NCBI GenBank assembly: GCA_005883765.1
Contig: VBAQ01000057.1
Coordinates: forward strand, 1-36,339
Direction: 5' to 3'
DNA length: 36,339 nucleotides
Source: Bacteroidota bacterium
Lineage (GTDB): Bacteria; Bacteroidota; Bacteroidia; Chitinophagales; Chitinophagaceae
Shown here in pieces: positions 1-6,000 of the stretch. The notes below the pieces were generated by a model, which was given only the letters and a program-made list of their open reading frames with translations, made no database searches and was not told the origin of the DNA. The translations under genes were made by a program, and so were the position numbers. How positions within the stretch are numbered: the first letter of the stretch is position 1; each line of letters begins with the position of its first letter.

Positions 1-1
1 T

Positions 2-424
2 CCGATGGGTGATTTTGGGGATGCAGTAAAAACGGGATTCGGGGGCTTATTGAAAGGCCTTTATGGTGTAGGCACCGCTGGCCAGGTTACGTTCACAACC
101 GGATATTCTACATTCAAATGGAAAGACCTTGGTGCCGACGAATCTGGCAACTCATGGATCATTCCTTTTATGGTAGGCTACCGTCATAACTTTAGTGGTT
201 TTTATGTTGAACCGGGCTTGGGATACGCAGTTTTGGGTGACAAATACAAGTACCAGGGTATAAGTGTCTCGGCTTCTGATGGTGCATTTGCTTGGGGAGC
301 CGGTATCGGGTACGCTAAGAATGGTTTTGATGGCGGAATTCGCTACCAGGGTCTGTCCAAGAGTGGTACCGTGTCAATAATAGGCATACATGTCGGCTAC
401 AATTTCACGCTGGGTGGCAGATAA
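2..424 (+). CDS. Outer-membrane beta-barrel family protein, C-terminal part (5' end outside the window)
   Basis: The reading frame is open to the left edge, so the ATG at position 5 is probably internal and the gene is truncated by the window. The visible 139-140 residues alternate glycine/aromatic-rich strands, for example FMVGYRHNFSGFYVEPGLGY and IGIHVGYNFTLGG. They end in a strand with terminal NFTLGGR, as expected of a small 8-stranded outer-membrane beta-barrel. No catalytic motif is seen. A probable intrinsic terminator follows the stop codon. The neighbour downstream is another small beta-barrel protein, but the two do not look like recent duplicates. A structural rather than functional call is all that can be supported. 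Confidence 0.6.
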   Translation, partial: PMGDFGDAVKTGFGGLLKGLYGVGTAGQVTFTTGYSTFKWKDLGADESGNSWIIPFMVGYRHNFSGFYVEPGLGYAVLGDKYKYQGISVSASDGAFAWGAGIGYAKNGFDGGIRYQGLSKSGTVSIIGIHVGYNFTLGGR

Positions 425-448
425 ATAATAACTATAAATATATGGATT

Positions 449-478
449 GAAAAAAGCTGGTCTCCCGGCTTTTTTTAT
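449..478 (+). terminator. Probable Rho-independent terminator of the beta-barrel gene
   Basis: An inverted repeat AAAAAAGCTGG / CCCGGCTTTTTT with loop TCTC and a trailing T run lies about 25 bases after the stop codon at 424. Confidence 0.6.
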
Positions 479-565
479 TTTTTGGTTGGAGGAAAACATT
501 TTTGCATGCGTGAGAAGGGTGGCATGGTTTTTAAATTGAGAGCTTGTTAACCAAAAACAAGTGTT

Positions 566-1150
566 ATGAAAATTATCTTATTTGCTCTCTTACTGCTAGG
601 ATCATGCACTCTCATAAAAGCTCAGGACACACATTTTGGACTAAAGGCGGGTTTAAATATTTCGAGCCTGGATGTAGACCGAGGCGCTGATTATGACGCC
701 AAAGCCGGCTTTTACGTTGGAGCTTTGGCTCACATGCACCTGTCTCCTCATTTTGCTGCGCAACCGGAGCTTGTTTTTTCAACTCAGGGAGGAAAGTACC
801 AAGATGTGAAGTGGAAAATAAATTACCTCAATGTTCCTGTTTTGTTTCAGTATATGGCTGGCAATGGATTTCGGTTACAGACAGGCCCTCAATTGGGCTT
901 CGCTGTGTCATCGAAGGTGGAAAGCGGCGACGTAGAGGTCGACAACAATGATGATGTGAAAACCTTTGATTTTTCATGGAGCTTTGGCGCCAGTTATATT
1001 GGAGCTCAGGGGTTGGGAGTGGATGCCAGATTCAATCTGGGGATCACCAACATTTATGAGCCCGATGTTCCCGAAGTTCGTAACAGAGTTTTCCAGGTGG
1101 GAATCTTCTATCAGTTCATGAACACAACCGTGCATGGTCGCAGACGATAA
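566..1150 (+). CDS. Porin family / PorT-like outer-membrane beta-barrel protein
   Basis: The 194-residue product starts with a clear signal peptide (MKIILFALLLLGSCTLIKAQ, cleavage probably after KAQ). The sequence then begins DTHFGLKAGLNISSLD, the opening strand of the PorT-like beta-barrel family common in Bacteroidota. Repeated amphipathic strands follow (FYVGALAHMHLSPHFAAQPELVF, GFRLQTGPQLGFAV), ending in VFQVGIFYQF. It is therefore predicted to be a small outer-membrane barrel; substrate and role are unknown. The cysteine in GSC near residue 14 is within the signal sequence, and a lipoprotein cannot be fully excluded. The gene is followed by a strong terminator, so it is probably a single transcription unit. 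Confidence 0.75.
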   Translation: MKIILFALLLLGSCTLIKAQDTHFGLKAGLNISSLDVDRGADYDAKAGFYVGALAHMHLSPHFAAQPELVFSTQGGKYQDVKWKINYLNVPVLFQYMAGNGFRLQTGPQLGFAVSSKVESGDVEVDNNDDVKTFDFSWSFGASYIGAQGLGVDARFNLGITNIYEPDVPEVRNRVFQVGIFYQFMNTTVHGRRR

Positions 1151-1165
1151 ACGTGTGGTTTCAAG

Positions 1166-1206
1166 AATAGTAAAGCCCTTTTCACAGGGCTTTACTATTT
1201 TTATTT
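1166..1206 (+). terminator. Rho-independent terminator after the PorT-like gene
   Basis: A perfect 13-bp inverted repeat (AATAGTAAAGCCC / GGGCTTTACTATT, 1166-1178 and 1187-1199) with an 8-nt loop, followed by a T-rich tract. It separates the beta-barrel gene from pyrR. Confidence 0.8.
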
Positions 1207-1220
1207 AAAATTTTGTCTGC

Positions 1221-1745
1221 TTGAAATCAATTCTTAGCGAACAGCAATTAGAGATCACCATAAAGAGATTGGCTCACCAGGTTTTAGAGAATCACATCGA
1301 TCTGTACAATACCGTTCTCATCGGCATCCAGCCAAGGGGCGTTTATTTATCTGATCAAATTGTGGGAGAAATAAAAAAACACATGCCCGAAAATGAAATA
1401 AAGTACGGCAAGCTCGATATCACTTTTTACCGGGATGACATCCACAAAGAGTTGCACGTGGCCAATCAAACCAATATTCTCTTTTCCATTGAGGGCAAGA
1501 ATGTCGTTCTGATCGACGATGTTCTCTACACGGGTCGTACCATTCGGGCTGCGCTGGACGCCCTGATGGATTTGGGGCGCCCCGAAAAAGTAGAGCTGTG
1601 CGTATTGATAGACCGCCGGTTCAGCCGTCAATTTCCGATTCAGCCGGATTATGTAGGCAAATCAATTGATTCGATCATCTCCCAAAAAGTAAAAGTGTAT
1701 TGGAAAGAAAAGGATGGGAAGGAAGAAGTGGTGATGGTGGAATGA
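1221..1745 (+). CDS. pyrR: PyrR: bifunctional pyr operon regulator / uracil phosphoribosyltransferase
   Basis: The 174-residue protein is PyrR-like over its whole length. It begins MKSILSEQQLEITIKRLAHQ and contains IGIQPRGVYLSDQI and the PRPP-binding loop VVLIDDVLYTGRTIRAALDA (residues about 94-113). The family catalyses uracil + PRPP to UMP. In Gram-positive bacteria it also binds pyr mRNA to control attenuation; whether it does so here cannot be read from the sequence. The start is TTG at 1221, chosen because the family's N-terminal helix begins there and no in-frame ATG precedes it. It lies upstream of pyrB in the same direction, but the spacer between them has been rearranged. The length fits the family (about 175-180 residues). 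Confidence 0.9.
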   Translation: MKSILSEQQLEITIKRLAHQVLENHIDLYNTVLIGIQPRGVYLSDQIVGEIKKHMPENEIKYGKLDITFYRDDIHKELHVANQTNILFSIEGKNVVLIDDVLYTGRTIRAALDALMDLGRPEKVELCVLIDRRFSRQFPIQPDYVGKSIDSIISQKVKVYWKEKDGKEEVVMVE

Positions 1746-1747
1746 GG

Positions 1748-1790
1748 ACGGGGGACAAGGAACAAGGTACAAGGAACAAGAAACAAGGCA
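1748..1790 (+). repeat. Short-word repeat (ACAAGG words) downstream of pyrR
   Basis: Degenerate tandem units of the type GGAACAAGGTACAAGGAACA. A counterpart in inverted orientation (CCTTGTCCCTTGTTCCTTGT) lies at 2207-2226. The same word (GGACAAGGTACAAG) occurs at 4862-4875 in front of the NUDIX gene. This is intergenic filler; no coding signal is seen. Confidence 0.7.
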
Positions 1791-1839
1791 AGTAAAGGGA
1801 ACGAGTCTCCGATTTGAAGAGTGAATTAAAATAAGCTCG

Positions 1840-2199
1840 ATGTCTCAAGAGTTAGAAGACCGCTTTGAAAAGTTTCGCAAGATCTGTTGTGCCTTTTCCG
1901 CTATCTTCGCCCTTTGATGAGCCTTTCTACCAAACACCTGTTGGGCATTAAAGATCTTAGTAAAGACGACATTTCTCTCATCCTTCAAACAGCAGATCAA
2001 TTCATCCGATGACATTGGCAAAGCAGATGAAAAGATGAAAATCAGAATATCCAGAAGAGAGGCAAAGGGATGTGCTGTTTTCCTAAGATTAGTACTGCTT
2101 TATGGAAATAAAACCTTGGAATTCGAGCGAGCAAAAATCCGACAAGAAACCGTGCAGATTCGCAATATATTATCCACAATTCTAAAGAAGCTTGGATGA
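1840..2199 (+). pseudogene. Four-helix-bundle protein (S23 / 23S rRNA intervening-sequence family), broken by a piece of pyrB
   Basis: An ATG at 1840 opens MSQELEDRFEKFRK, typical of the N-terminus of this family, but the frame ends after 25 codons inside an inserted 118-bp copy of the pyrB promoter and start (1887-2004). From 2005 the same frame resumes as SDDIGKADEKMKIRISRR... and ends ...ILSTILKKLG with a stop at 2197-2199. These last about 64 residues match my memory of the C-terminal two helices of four-helix-bundle proteins. About 40 residues of the middle are missing, close in length to the inserted piece. The family has no assigned biochemical role. It is non-functional as it stands. 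Confidence 0.6.
1887..2004 (+). repeat. 118-bp direct repeat, copy 1: duplicated pyrB promoter and first codons
   Basis: Identical to 2224-2341 except at two positions (G1916/A2253 and C1970/T2307). It carries the candidate -7 box TATCTTCG (1902-1909), an ATG at 1917 and the first 29 codons of pyrB, then runs into stop codon TGA at 2010-2012. If transcribed and translated it would give a 31-residue truncated PyrB peptide. Confidence 0.9.
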
Positions 2200-2223
2200 C
2201 GCTGTTTCCTTGTCCCTTGTTCC

Positions 2224-2341
2224 TTGTGCCTTTTCCGCTATCTTCGCCCTTTAATGAGCCTTTCTACCAAACACCTGTTGGGCATTAAAGATCTTAGTAA
2301 AGACGATATTTCTCTCATCCTTCAAACAGCAGATCAATTCA
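2224..2341 (+). repeat. 118-bp direct repeat, copy 2: the functional pyrB promoter and 5' end
   Basis: The partner of 1887-2004 at an offset of 337 bp. This copy continues into the intact pyrB gene, so it is taken as the original. Confidence 0.9.
2239..2246 (+). promoter_or_regulatory. Candidate pyrB promoter -7 box
   Basis: TATCTTCG is one base off the Bacteroidota -7 consensus TAnnTTTG. It lies only 7 bases before the pyrB ATG, implying a nearly leaderless mRNA. The duplicated upstream copy preserves it. Confidence 0.4.
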
Positions 2342-3189
2342 AAGAAGTTTTACAGCGACCTATCAAAAAAGTTCCCTCACTTCGTGATGTGACTATCGTC
2401 AACTTGTTCTACGAAAATTCAACACGAACAAGAATTTCATTTGAACTGGCTGAAAAGAGGCTTAGCGCTGATACAATCAATTTCAGTTCTTCAGGTTCAT
2501 CAGTTTCAAAAGGAGAAACACTTCTTGATACCGTCAACAATATTCTTTCCATGAAGGTGGATATGGTAGTGATGAGGCATAGTGCCAGTGGAGCACCACA
2601 TTTCCTGGCAAAGCATATTCCTGCCGCAATCATCAATGCAGGAGACGGCACCAATGAACATCCTACGCAGGCCTTGCTGGATGCTTTTTCCATCAGGGAA
2701 AGAACAGGTGGTCTTGAAGGAAGAAAAATTGCTATTGTAGGTGACATCATGCACAGTCGCGTCGCTCAAAGTAATATTTACCTCCTAAAAAAAATGGGCG
2801 CGGAAGTGACCGTGTGTGGCCCACCGACTTTAATTCCGAAATATATTTCTGAAGCTCTTGGAGTGCAGGTAAATTACAATTTGAAGAGAACGTTAGAATG
2901 GTGCGACGTAGCAAATGTATTGCGCATTCAACTGGAAAGACAAAACCAGGTTTTATTTTCTTCGCTGCGCGAGTATAATATTGTGTATGGAATTAAAAGA
3001 CAGATGCTGGATGAATTAAACAAGGATATTGTGATCATGCACCCCGGCCCCATGAATCGCGGAGTAGAAATTGATAGTGATGTGGCCGACAGCAGGCAGT
3101 CGATTATCTTACAGCAGGTAGAAAACGGAGTTGCGGTAAGAATGGCTGTACTGTACCTCCTTGCAGGTAGAGGTTTTGACAACAATTAA
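2254..3189 (+). CDS. pyrB: Aspartate carbamoyltransferase, catalytic subunit
   Basis: This is the committed step of pyrimidine synthesis: carbamoyl phosphate + aspartate to N-carbamoyl-aspartate. The carbamoyl-phosphate signature FYENSTRTRISFELAEKRL is at residues about 53-71. HPTQALLDAFSI and the C-terminal HPGPMNRGVEI are also present. The 311-residue length fits the family. The start is ATG 2254 (MSLSTKHLLGIKDL), the position that aligns with the family N-terminus; an in-frame TTG at 2224 would add ten unlikely residues. No pyrI regulatory subunit is nearby. Its first 29 codons also exist as a truncated copy at 1917-2012. Confidence 0.95.
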   Translation: MSLSTKHLLGIKDLSKDDISLILQTADQFKEVLQRPIKKVPSLRDVTIVNLFYENSTRTRISFELAEKRLSADTINFSSSGSSVSKGETLLDTVNNILSMKVDMVVMRHSASGAPHFLAKHIPAAIINAGDGTNEHPTQALLDAFSIRERTGGLEGRKIAIVGDIMHSRVAQSNIYLLKKMGAEVTVCGPPTLIPKYISEALGVQVNYNLKRTLEWCDVANVLRIQLERQNQVLFSSLREYNIVYGIKRQMLDELNKDIVIMHPGPMNRGVEIDSDVADSRQSIILQQVENGVAVRMAVLYLLAGRGFDNN

Positions 3190-3222
3190 TAATTATCAGT
3201 TAATAATTATTAATTTTTAAAC
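3186..3222. repeat. AT-rich short-word palindromic spacer (TTAATAATTA words)
   Basis: The words TTAATAATTATCAGTTAAT and AATTATTAATT form an imperfect palindrome between pyrB and coaD. The same AATTATTAATT word forms a perfect palindrome in the tRNA cluster at 32152-32176. Confidence 0.6.
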
Positions 3223-3229
3223 TGTATTT

Positions 3230-3700
3230 ATGCAACGAGTCTGTTTGTTTCCTGGCACATTTGATCCGGTTACCCTGGGTCATGTTGATATTATAGACCG
3301 GGCCATTCCTCTCTTCGAAAAGATAATTGTGGGGATTGGGAAAAACACAACCAAGGCTCCTATGTTTACTCCAGAGCAACGACTAGGATGGATACGAGAG
3401 ATCTACAAGAACGAAACACGGGTGGAAGGCGCCATTTATGAAGGATTGACTGTTGATTTCTGTAAAAAGGTAAATGCAAAATTTATTTTACGCGGAATTC
3501 GCTACGTGAGCGATTTTGAATATGAAAAAACAATTGCCGATGCCAACCGCACCCTTGATGGCAGCATTGAAACAATTTTTTTGACAGGCGAACCTAAATA
3601 CACTTCAGTCGCCTCCACAATCGTCAGGGACATTATTCGTAACGGCGGTGACGCCAGTCATTTTCTTCCGGAAATAGTTTTTGCCTCAATAAAAAAATAA
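3230..3700 (+). CDS. coaD: Phosphopantetheine adenylyltransferase (CoaD)
   Basis: CoaD catalyses the penultimate step of coenzyme A synthesis: 4'-phosphopantetheine + ATP to dephospho-CoA + PPi. The nucleotidyltransferase signature FPGTFDPVTLGHVDII (residues 7-22, a TxGH form of the HxGH motif) is clear. RGIRYVSDFEYE is also present. The C-terminal loop reads TSVASTIVRDI, corresponding to the ISST-like ATP-binding motif. The length of 156 residues matches the family. It lies 40 bp behind pyrB on the same strand. No Shine-Dalgarno sequence is apparent. Confidence 0.95.
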   Translation: MQRVCLFPGTFDPVTLGHVDIIDRAIPLFEKIIVGIGKNTTKAPMFTPEQRLGWIREIYKNETRVEGAIYEGLTVDFCKKVNAKFILRGIRYVSDFEYEKTIADANRTLDGSIETIFLTGEPKYTSVASTIVRDIIRNGGDASHFLPEIVFASIKK

Positions 3701-3800
3701 TGACGAGGTACAGGTCATGCAACCCGATTTTTCCATCCGATCAATTGGCCATTCCATGGAGCGTTTCCCTGGCTTCATTTTTTCACAAAAATATTGAGCA

Positions 3801-4226
3801 ATGATCTGGTTCGATAAAGAGCTATCGATAGAAAAATTAAAACCATTGGGACCAAATACAATGGCTGAATACGTGGGGATTGAATGGACAGAGGTCGGAG
3901 AAAATTATCTAAAGGCAAAGATGCCCGTTGATCATCGAACTATTCAGCCTTACGGGCTCCTGCATGGCGGGGCTTCCTGCACATTGGCCGAAACGGTCGG
4001 TAGTGTAGCATCAGCGATGGTGGTAGACCATTCAAAGTTTTATTGCGTAGGACTGGAGATAAATGCGAATCATGTACGAAGTGCGAGAGAAGGTTTCGTG
4101 ACAGGCATAGCCATGCCGCTGCACTTAGGGAGTACAACACACGTATGGGATATAAAAATCTATGACGAGAAGGAAAAGCTTGTTTGCGTAAGTCGCCTGA
4201 CTGTTGCTATTCTCAAGAGGCCGTAA
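3801..4226 (+). CDS. Hotdog-fold thioesterase (PaaI / MenI-like)
   Basis: This is a 141-residue single hotdog domain. It contains the hallmark YGLLHGGASCTLAETVGSVA (residues about 52-71), with the acidic catalytic residue in LAETVGS. NANHVRSAREGFVTGIA follows, where acyl-CoA thioesterases contact CoA. The family hydrolyses acyl-CoA or aryl-CoA esters. The closest characterised relatives include 1,4-dihydroxy-2-naphthoyl-CoA hydrolase (MenI) and EntH, but no menaquinone gene is adjacent, so the substrate is open. The 3' end overlaps the convergent NUDIX gene by 14 bp. Confidence 0.85.
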   Translation: MIWFDKELSIEKLKPLGPNTMAEYVGIEWTEVGENYLKAKMPVDHRTIQPYGLLHGGASCTLAETVGSVASAMVVDHSKFYCVGLEINANHVRSAREGFVTGIAMPLHLGSTTHVWDIKIYDEKEKLVCVSRLTVAILKRP

Positions 4227-4854
4227 AGTCTTTATGCTTTGCAGATTCAATGATGTCCGAGATCAGTGGAAATGCCTTTGACAAGTACAAACTGATTTCG
4301 CTGACGTTTATCCATTTAATGTCAGTAATGTCTTCTTCAGTTTGCGGAATAAGTTTTTGCTCTCCAGACACCTTCATCGTGAACCAGTTGCTTTCCTTTA
4401 GAATGTATTTTGTTCCTTCATGATAGGTATGATAAGTAACGGTCAAGGGAAAACCCAGCTCAACATTTTTCAAACCGGTTTCTTCCTCCACCTCGCGAAG
4501 TGCACAATCTTCTAATTTTTCATGTGTATCTAGTTTTCCCTTAGGCAGATCCCATCTCCCTCTTCTAAGTATCATCAGGATTTTACCAGAATCGTTTTTC
4601 ACCAGGCCCCCGGCTGCCCTAATGAGACTAAATTTCTTTAGAAATGCTTTCTTTAATTCTTCAAAACGGGGATGCAAGAATATCCCGGCGTGGACCTGCG
4701 GTTGTTGCATCTCATGGATCATTGTTCGTATCGTGTGGGCATTCAATTCATCAATAAGGAGGGCGTCATCGTGGTGCACAAAAGGTTCGATCGTTTCGTC
4801 AATGACATCGCATAAGAACAAAGGCTTGTCGTTAAAGTAGATCTTGATAAACAT
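4213..4854 (-). CDS. NUDIX hydrolase
   Basis: The 213-residue protein has a complete Nudix box, GKLDTHEKLEDCALREVEEE followed by TGL (residues 106-128), matching G-x5-E-x7-R-E-U-x-E-E-x-G-U. It should therefore hydrolyse a nucleoside diphosphate linked to another moiety with a divalent metal. An N-terminal extension of about 80 residues (MFIKIYFNDKPLFL...) precedes the Nudix fold; I do not recognise it. ATG 4854 is chosen because upstream in-frame codons run into an ACAAGG word repeat. The gene is convergent with the thioesterase and divergent from pyrE. The substrate is unknown. Confidence 0.85.
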   Translation of the reverse strand: MFIKIYFNDKPLFLCDVIDETIEPFVHHDDALLIDELNAHTIRTMIHEMQQPQVHAGIFLHPRFEELKKAFLKKFSLIRAAGGLVKNDSGKILMILRRGRWDLPKGKLDTHEKLEDCALREVEEETGLKNVELGFPLTVTYHTYHEGTKYILKESNWFTMKVSGEQKLIPQTEEDITDIKWINVSEISLYLSKAFPLISDIIESAKHKDFTAS

Positions 4855-4935
4855 AAACAGTGGACAAGGTACAAGATAAAAGATTCCGGGATAAGTCACC
4901 TGTGTCTTCTACCTCCATCTTCTTAACTTAGCTGC

Positions 4936-5571
4936 ATGACCAATGAAAAAGCAATCGCTGAAAAGCTCTTACAAATAAATGCGGTCAAGTTAAACCTGGA
5001 AGAGCCTTTTACCTGGGCGAGCGGATGGAAAAGTCCCATTTATTGCGACAATCGGCGTATTCTATCATTCCCCTTCATAAGGGACTACATAAAATCAGAA
5101 TTGTCCAATATTGTTTTTGAAAAATTTCCTGAAGCAGAGCTCCTTGCCGGAGTAGCTACAGCTGGAATTGCGTGGGGAGCTATAGTGGCCGATCAATTAA
5201 AGTTGCCTTATATCTATGTTCGTCCCAAGCCTAAGGAACACGGCCTTGGCAACCAGATTGAAGGCTATTTTGAAAAGGGACAACGGTCGGTCGTCATTGA
5301 AGATCTTGTTTCTACAGGTAAGAGCAGTTTGCAAGTTGTGGATGTTTTGAGAGCAGTGGGCGTGGAAGTGGTGGGGTTGGTTTCCATTTTTACCTATGAT
5401 TTTCCGCTTGCCTCTGAGGCATTTGCAAAAGCACGTTTAGAATATCAGCCCCTCACAACTTACCCAGTTTTGATAGAACTTGCCATTGAAAAAGGTATTG
5501 TCTCTCCGGATCAGCAGGAAATTTTGTTAAAATGGCGAAATGATCCTGCCAACTGGAATCGGGTTTTGTAA
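4936..5571 (+). CDS. pyrE: Orotate phosphoribosyltransferase
   Basis: PyrE catalyses orotate + PRPP to OMP, the fifth step of pyrimidine synthesis. The 211-residue protein has the PRPP-binding signature VVIEDLVSTGKSSLQVVDVL (residues about 119-138), ASGWKSPIYCDNR near the N-terminus and the flexible loop region RPKPKEHGLGNQIEG. It is the third pyrimidine gene in 5 kb (pyrR, pyrB, pyrE), although unrelated genes lie between them. It lies 24 bp upstream of the HMA-domain gene and may be co-transcribed with it up to the terminator at 5974-5999. Confidence 0.95.
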   Translation: MTNEKAIAEKLLQINAVKLNLEEPFTWASGWKSPIYCDNRRILSFPFIRDYIKSELSNIVFEKFPEAELLAGVATAGIAWGAIVADQLKLPYIYVRPKPKEHGLGNQIEGYFEKGQRSVVIEDLVSTGKSSLQVVDVLRAVGVEVVGLVSIFTYDFPLASEAFAKARLEYQPLTTYPVLIELAIEKGIVSPDQQEILLKWRNDPANWNRVL

Positions 5572-5595
5572 ATTGTGGGCAAATAAAACCAGGGT

Positions 5596-5958
5596 ATGAA
5601 AGAATTTCTTTTTTCTGCAGTGGCTGTTGCCGGCATTTCTTTTTTTGCCTCCGGTCAAACAAAAGCACTATTGACAGCAAAGATCAGCACTCCAACCGTG
5701 CAATGCGATGAATGCAAACAAAAAATTGAGACGTATTTAAAGAGATATGACGGCGTTACCTATGTCAACGTAAATGTGAAAAGAAAGGAGACGACAGTAA
5801 AATATCTCACGGATCGCACCAATATTGAAAACATAAAGACAGCAATTGCCAATGCCGGATATGACGCTGACGATATTCCTGCTAATGGTGATTCATACAA
5901 GCAGCTTCCCAAATGCTGCAAAAAGCCCGAAGACGGAGGAGGTCACAAAAAACAATAG
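5596..5958 (+). CDS. Exported heavy-metal-associated (HMA) domain protein
   Basis: A 120-residue protein with an N-terminal signal peptide (MKEFLFSAVAVAGISFFASG, cleavage near GQT). One HMA fold of about 65 residues follows, with the metal-binding CxxC in VQCDECKQKIE (Cys38/Cys41) and the typical VTYVNVNVKRKETTVKY strand. The tail has a further CC pair (LPKCCKKPED) and a His/Lys-rich end. The family binds soft metals such as copper for transfer. An exported single-domain form suggests periplasmic metal binding, which is inferred from the fold. It ends in a strong terminator that is the insertion site of a group IIC intron. Confidence 0.8.
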   Translation: MKEFLFSAVAVAGISFFASGQTKALLTAKISTPTVQCDECKQKIETYLKRYDGVTYVNVNVKRKETTVKYLTDRTNIENIKTAIANAGYDADDIPANGDSYKQLPKCCKKPEDGGGHKKQ

Positions 5959-5973
5959 AACTCTAAAGATTTG

Positions 5974-5999
5974 ATCCCGCTAAAAGCGGGATTTTTTTT
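5974..5999 (+). terminator. Rho-independent terminator of the HMA gene; target of the intron
   Basis: ATCCCGC / GCGGGAT stem with a TAAAA loop and eight T residues. The intron 5' end (GTGTG at 6001) begins immediately after the T run. Group IIC introns are known to insert behind such terminators. Confidence 0.9.
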
Positions 6000-6000
6000 G

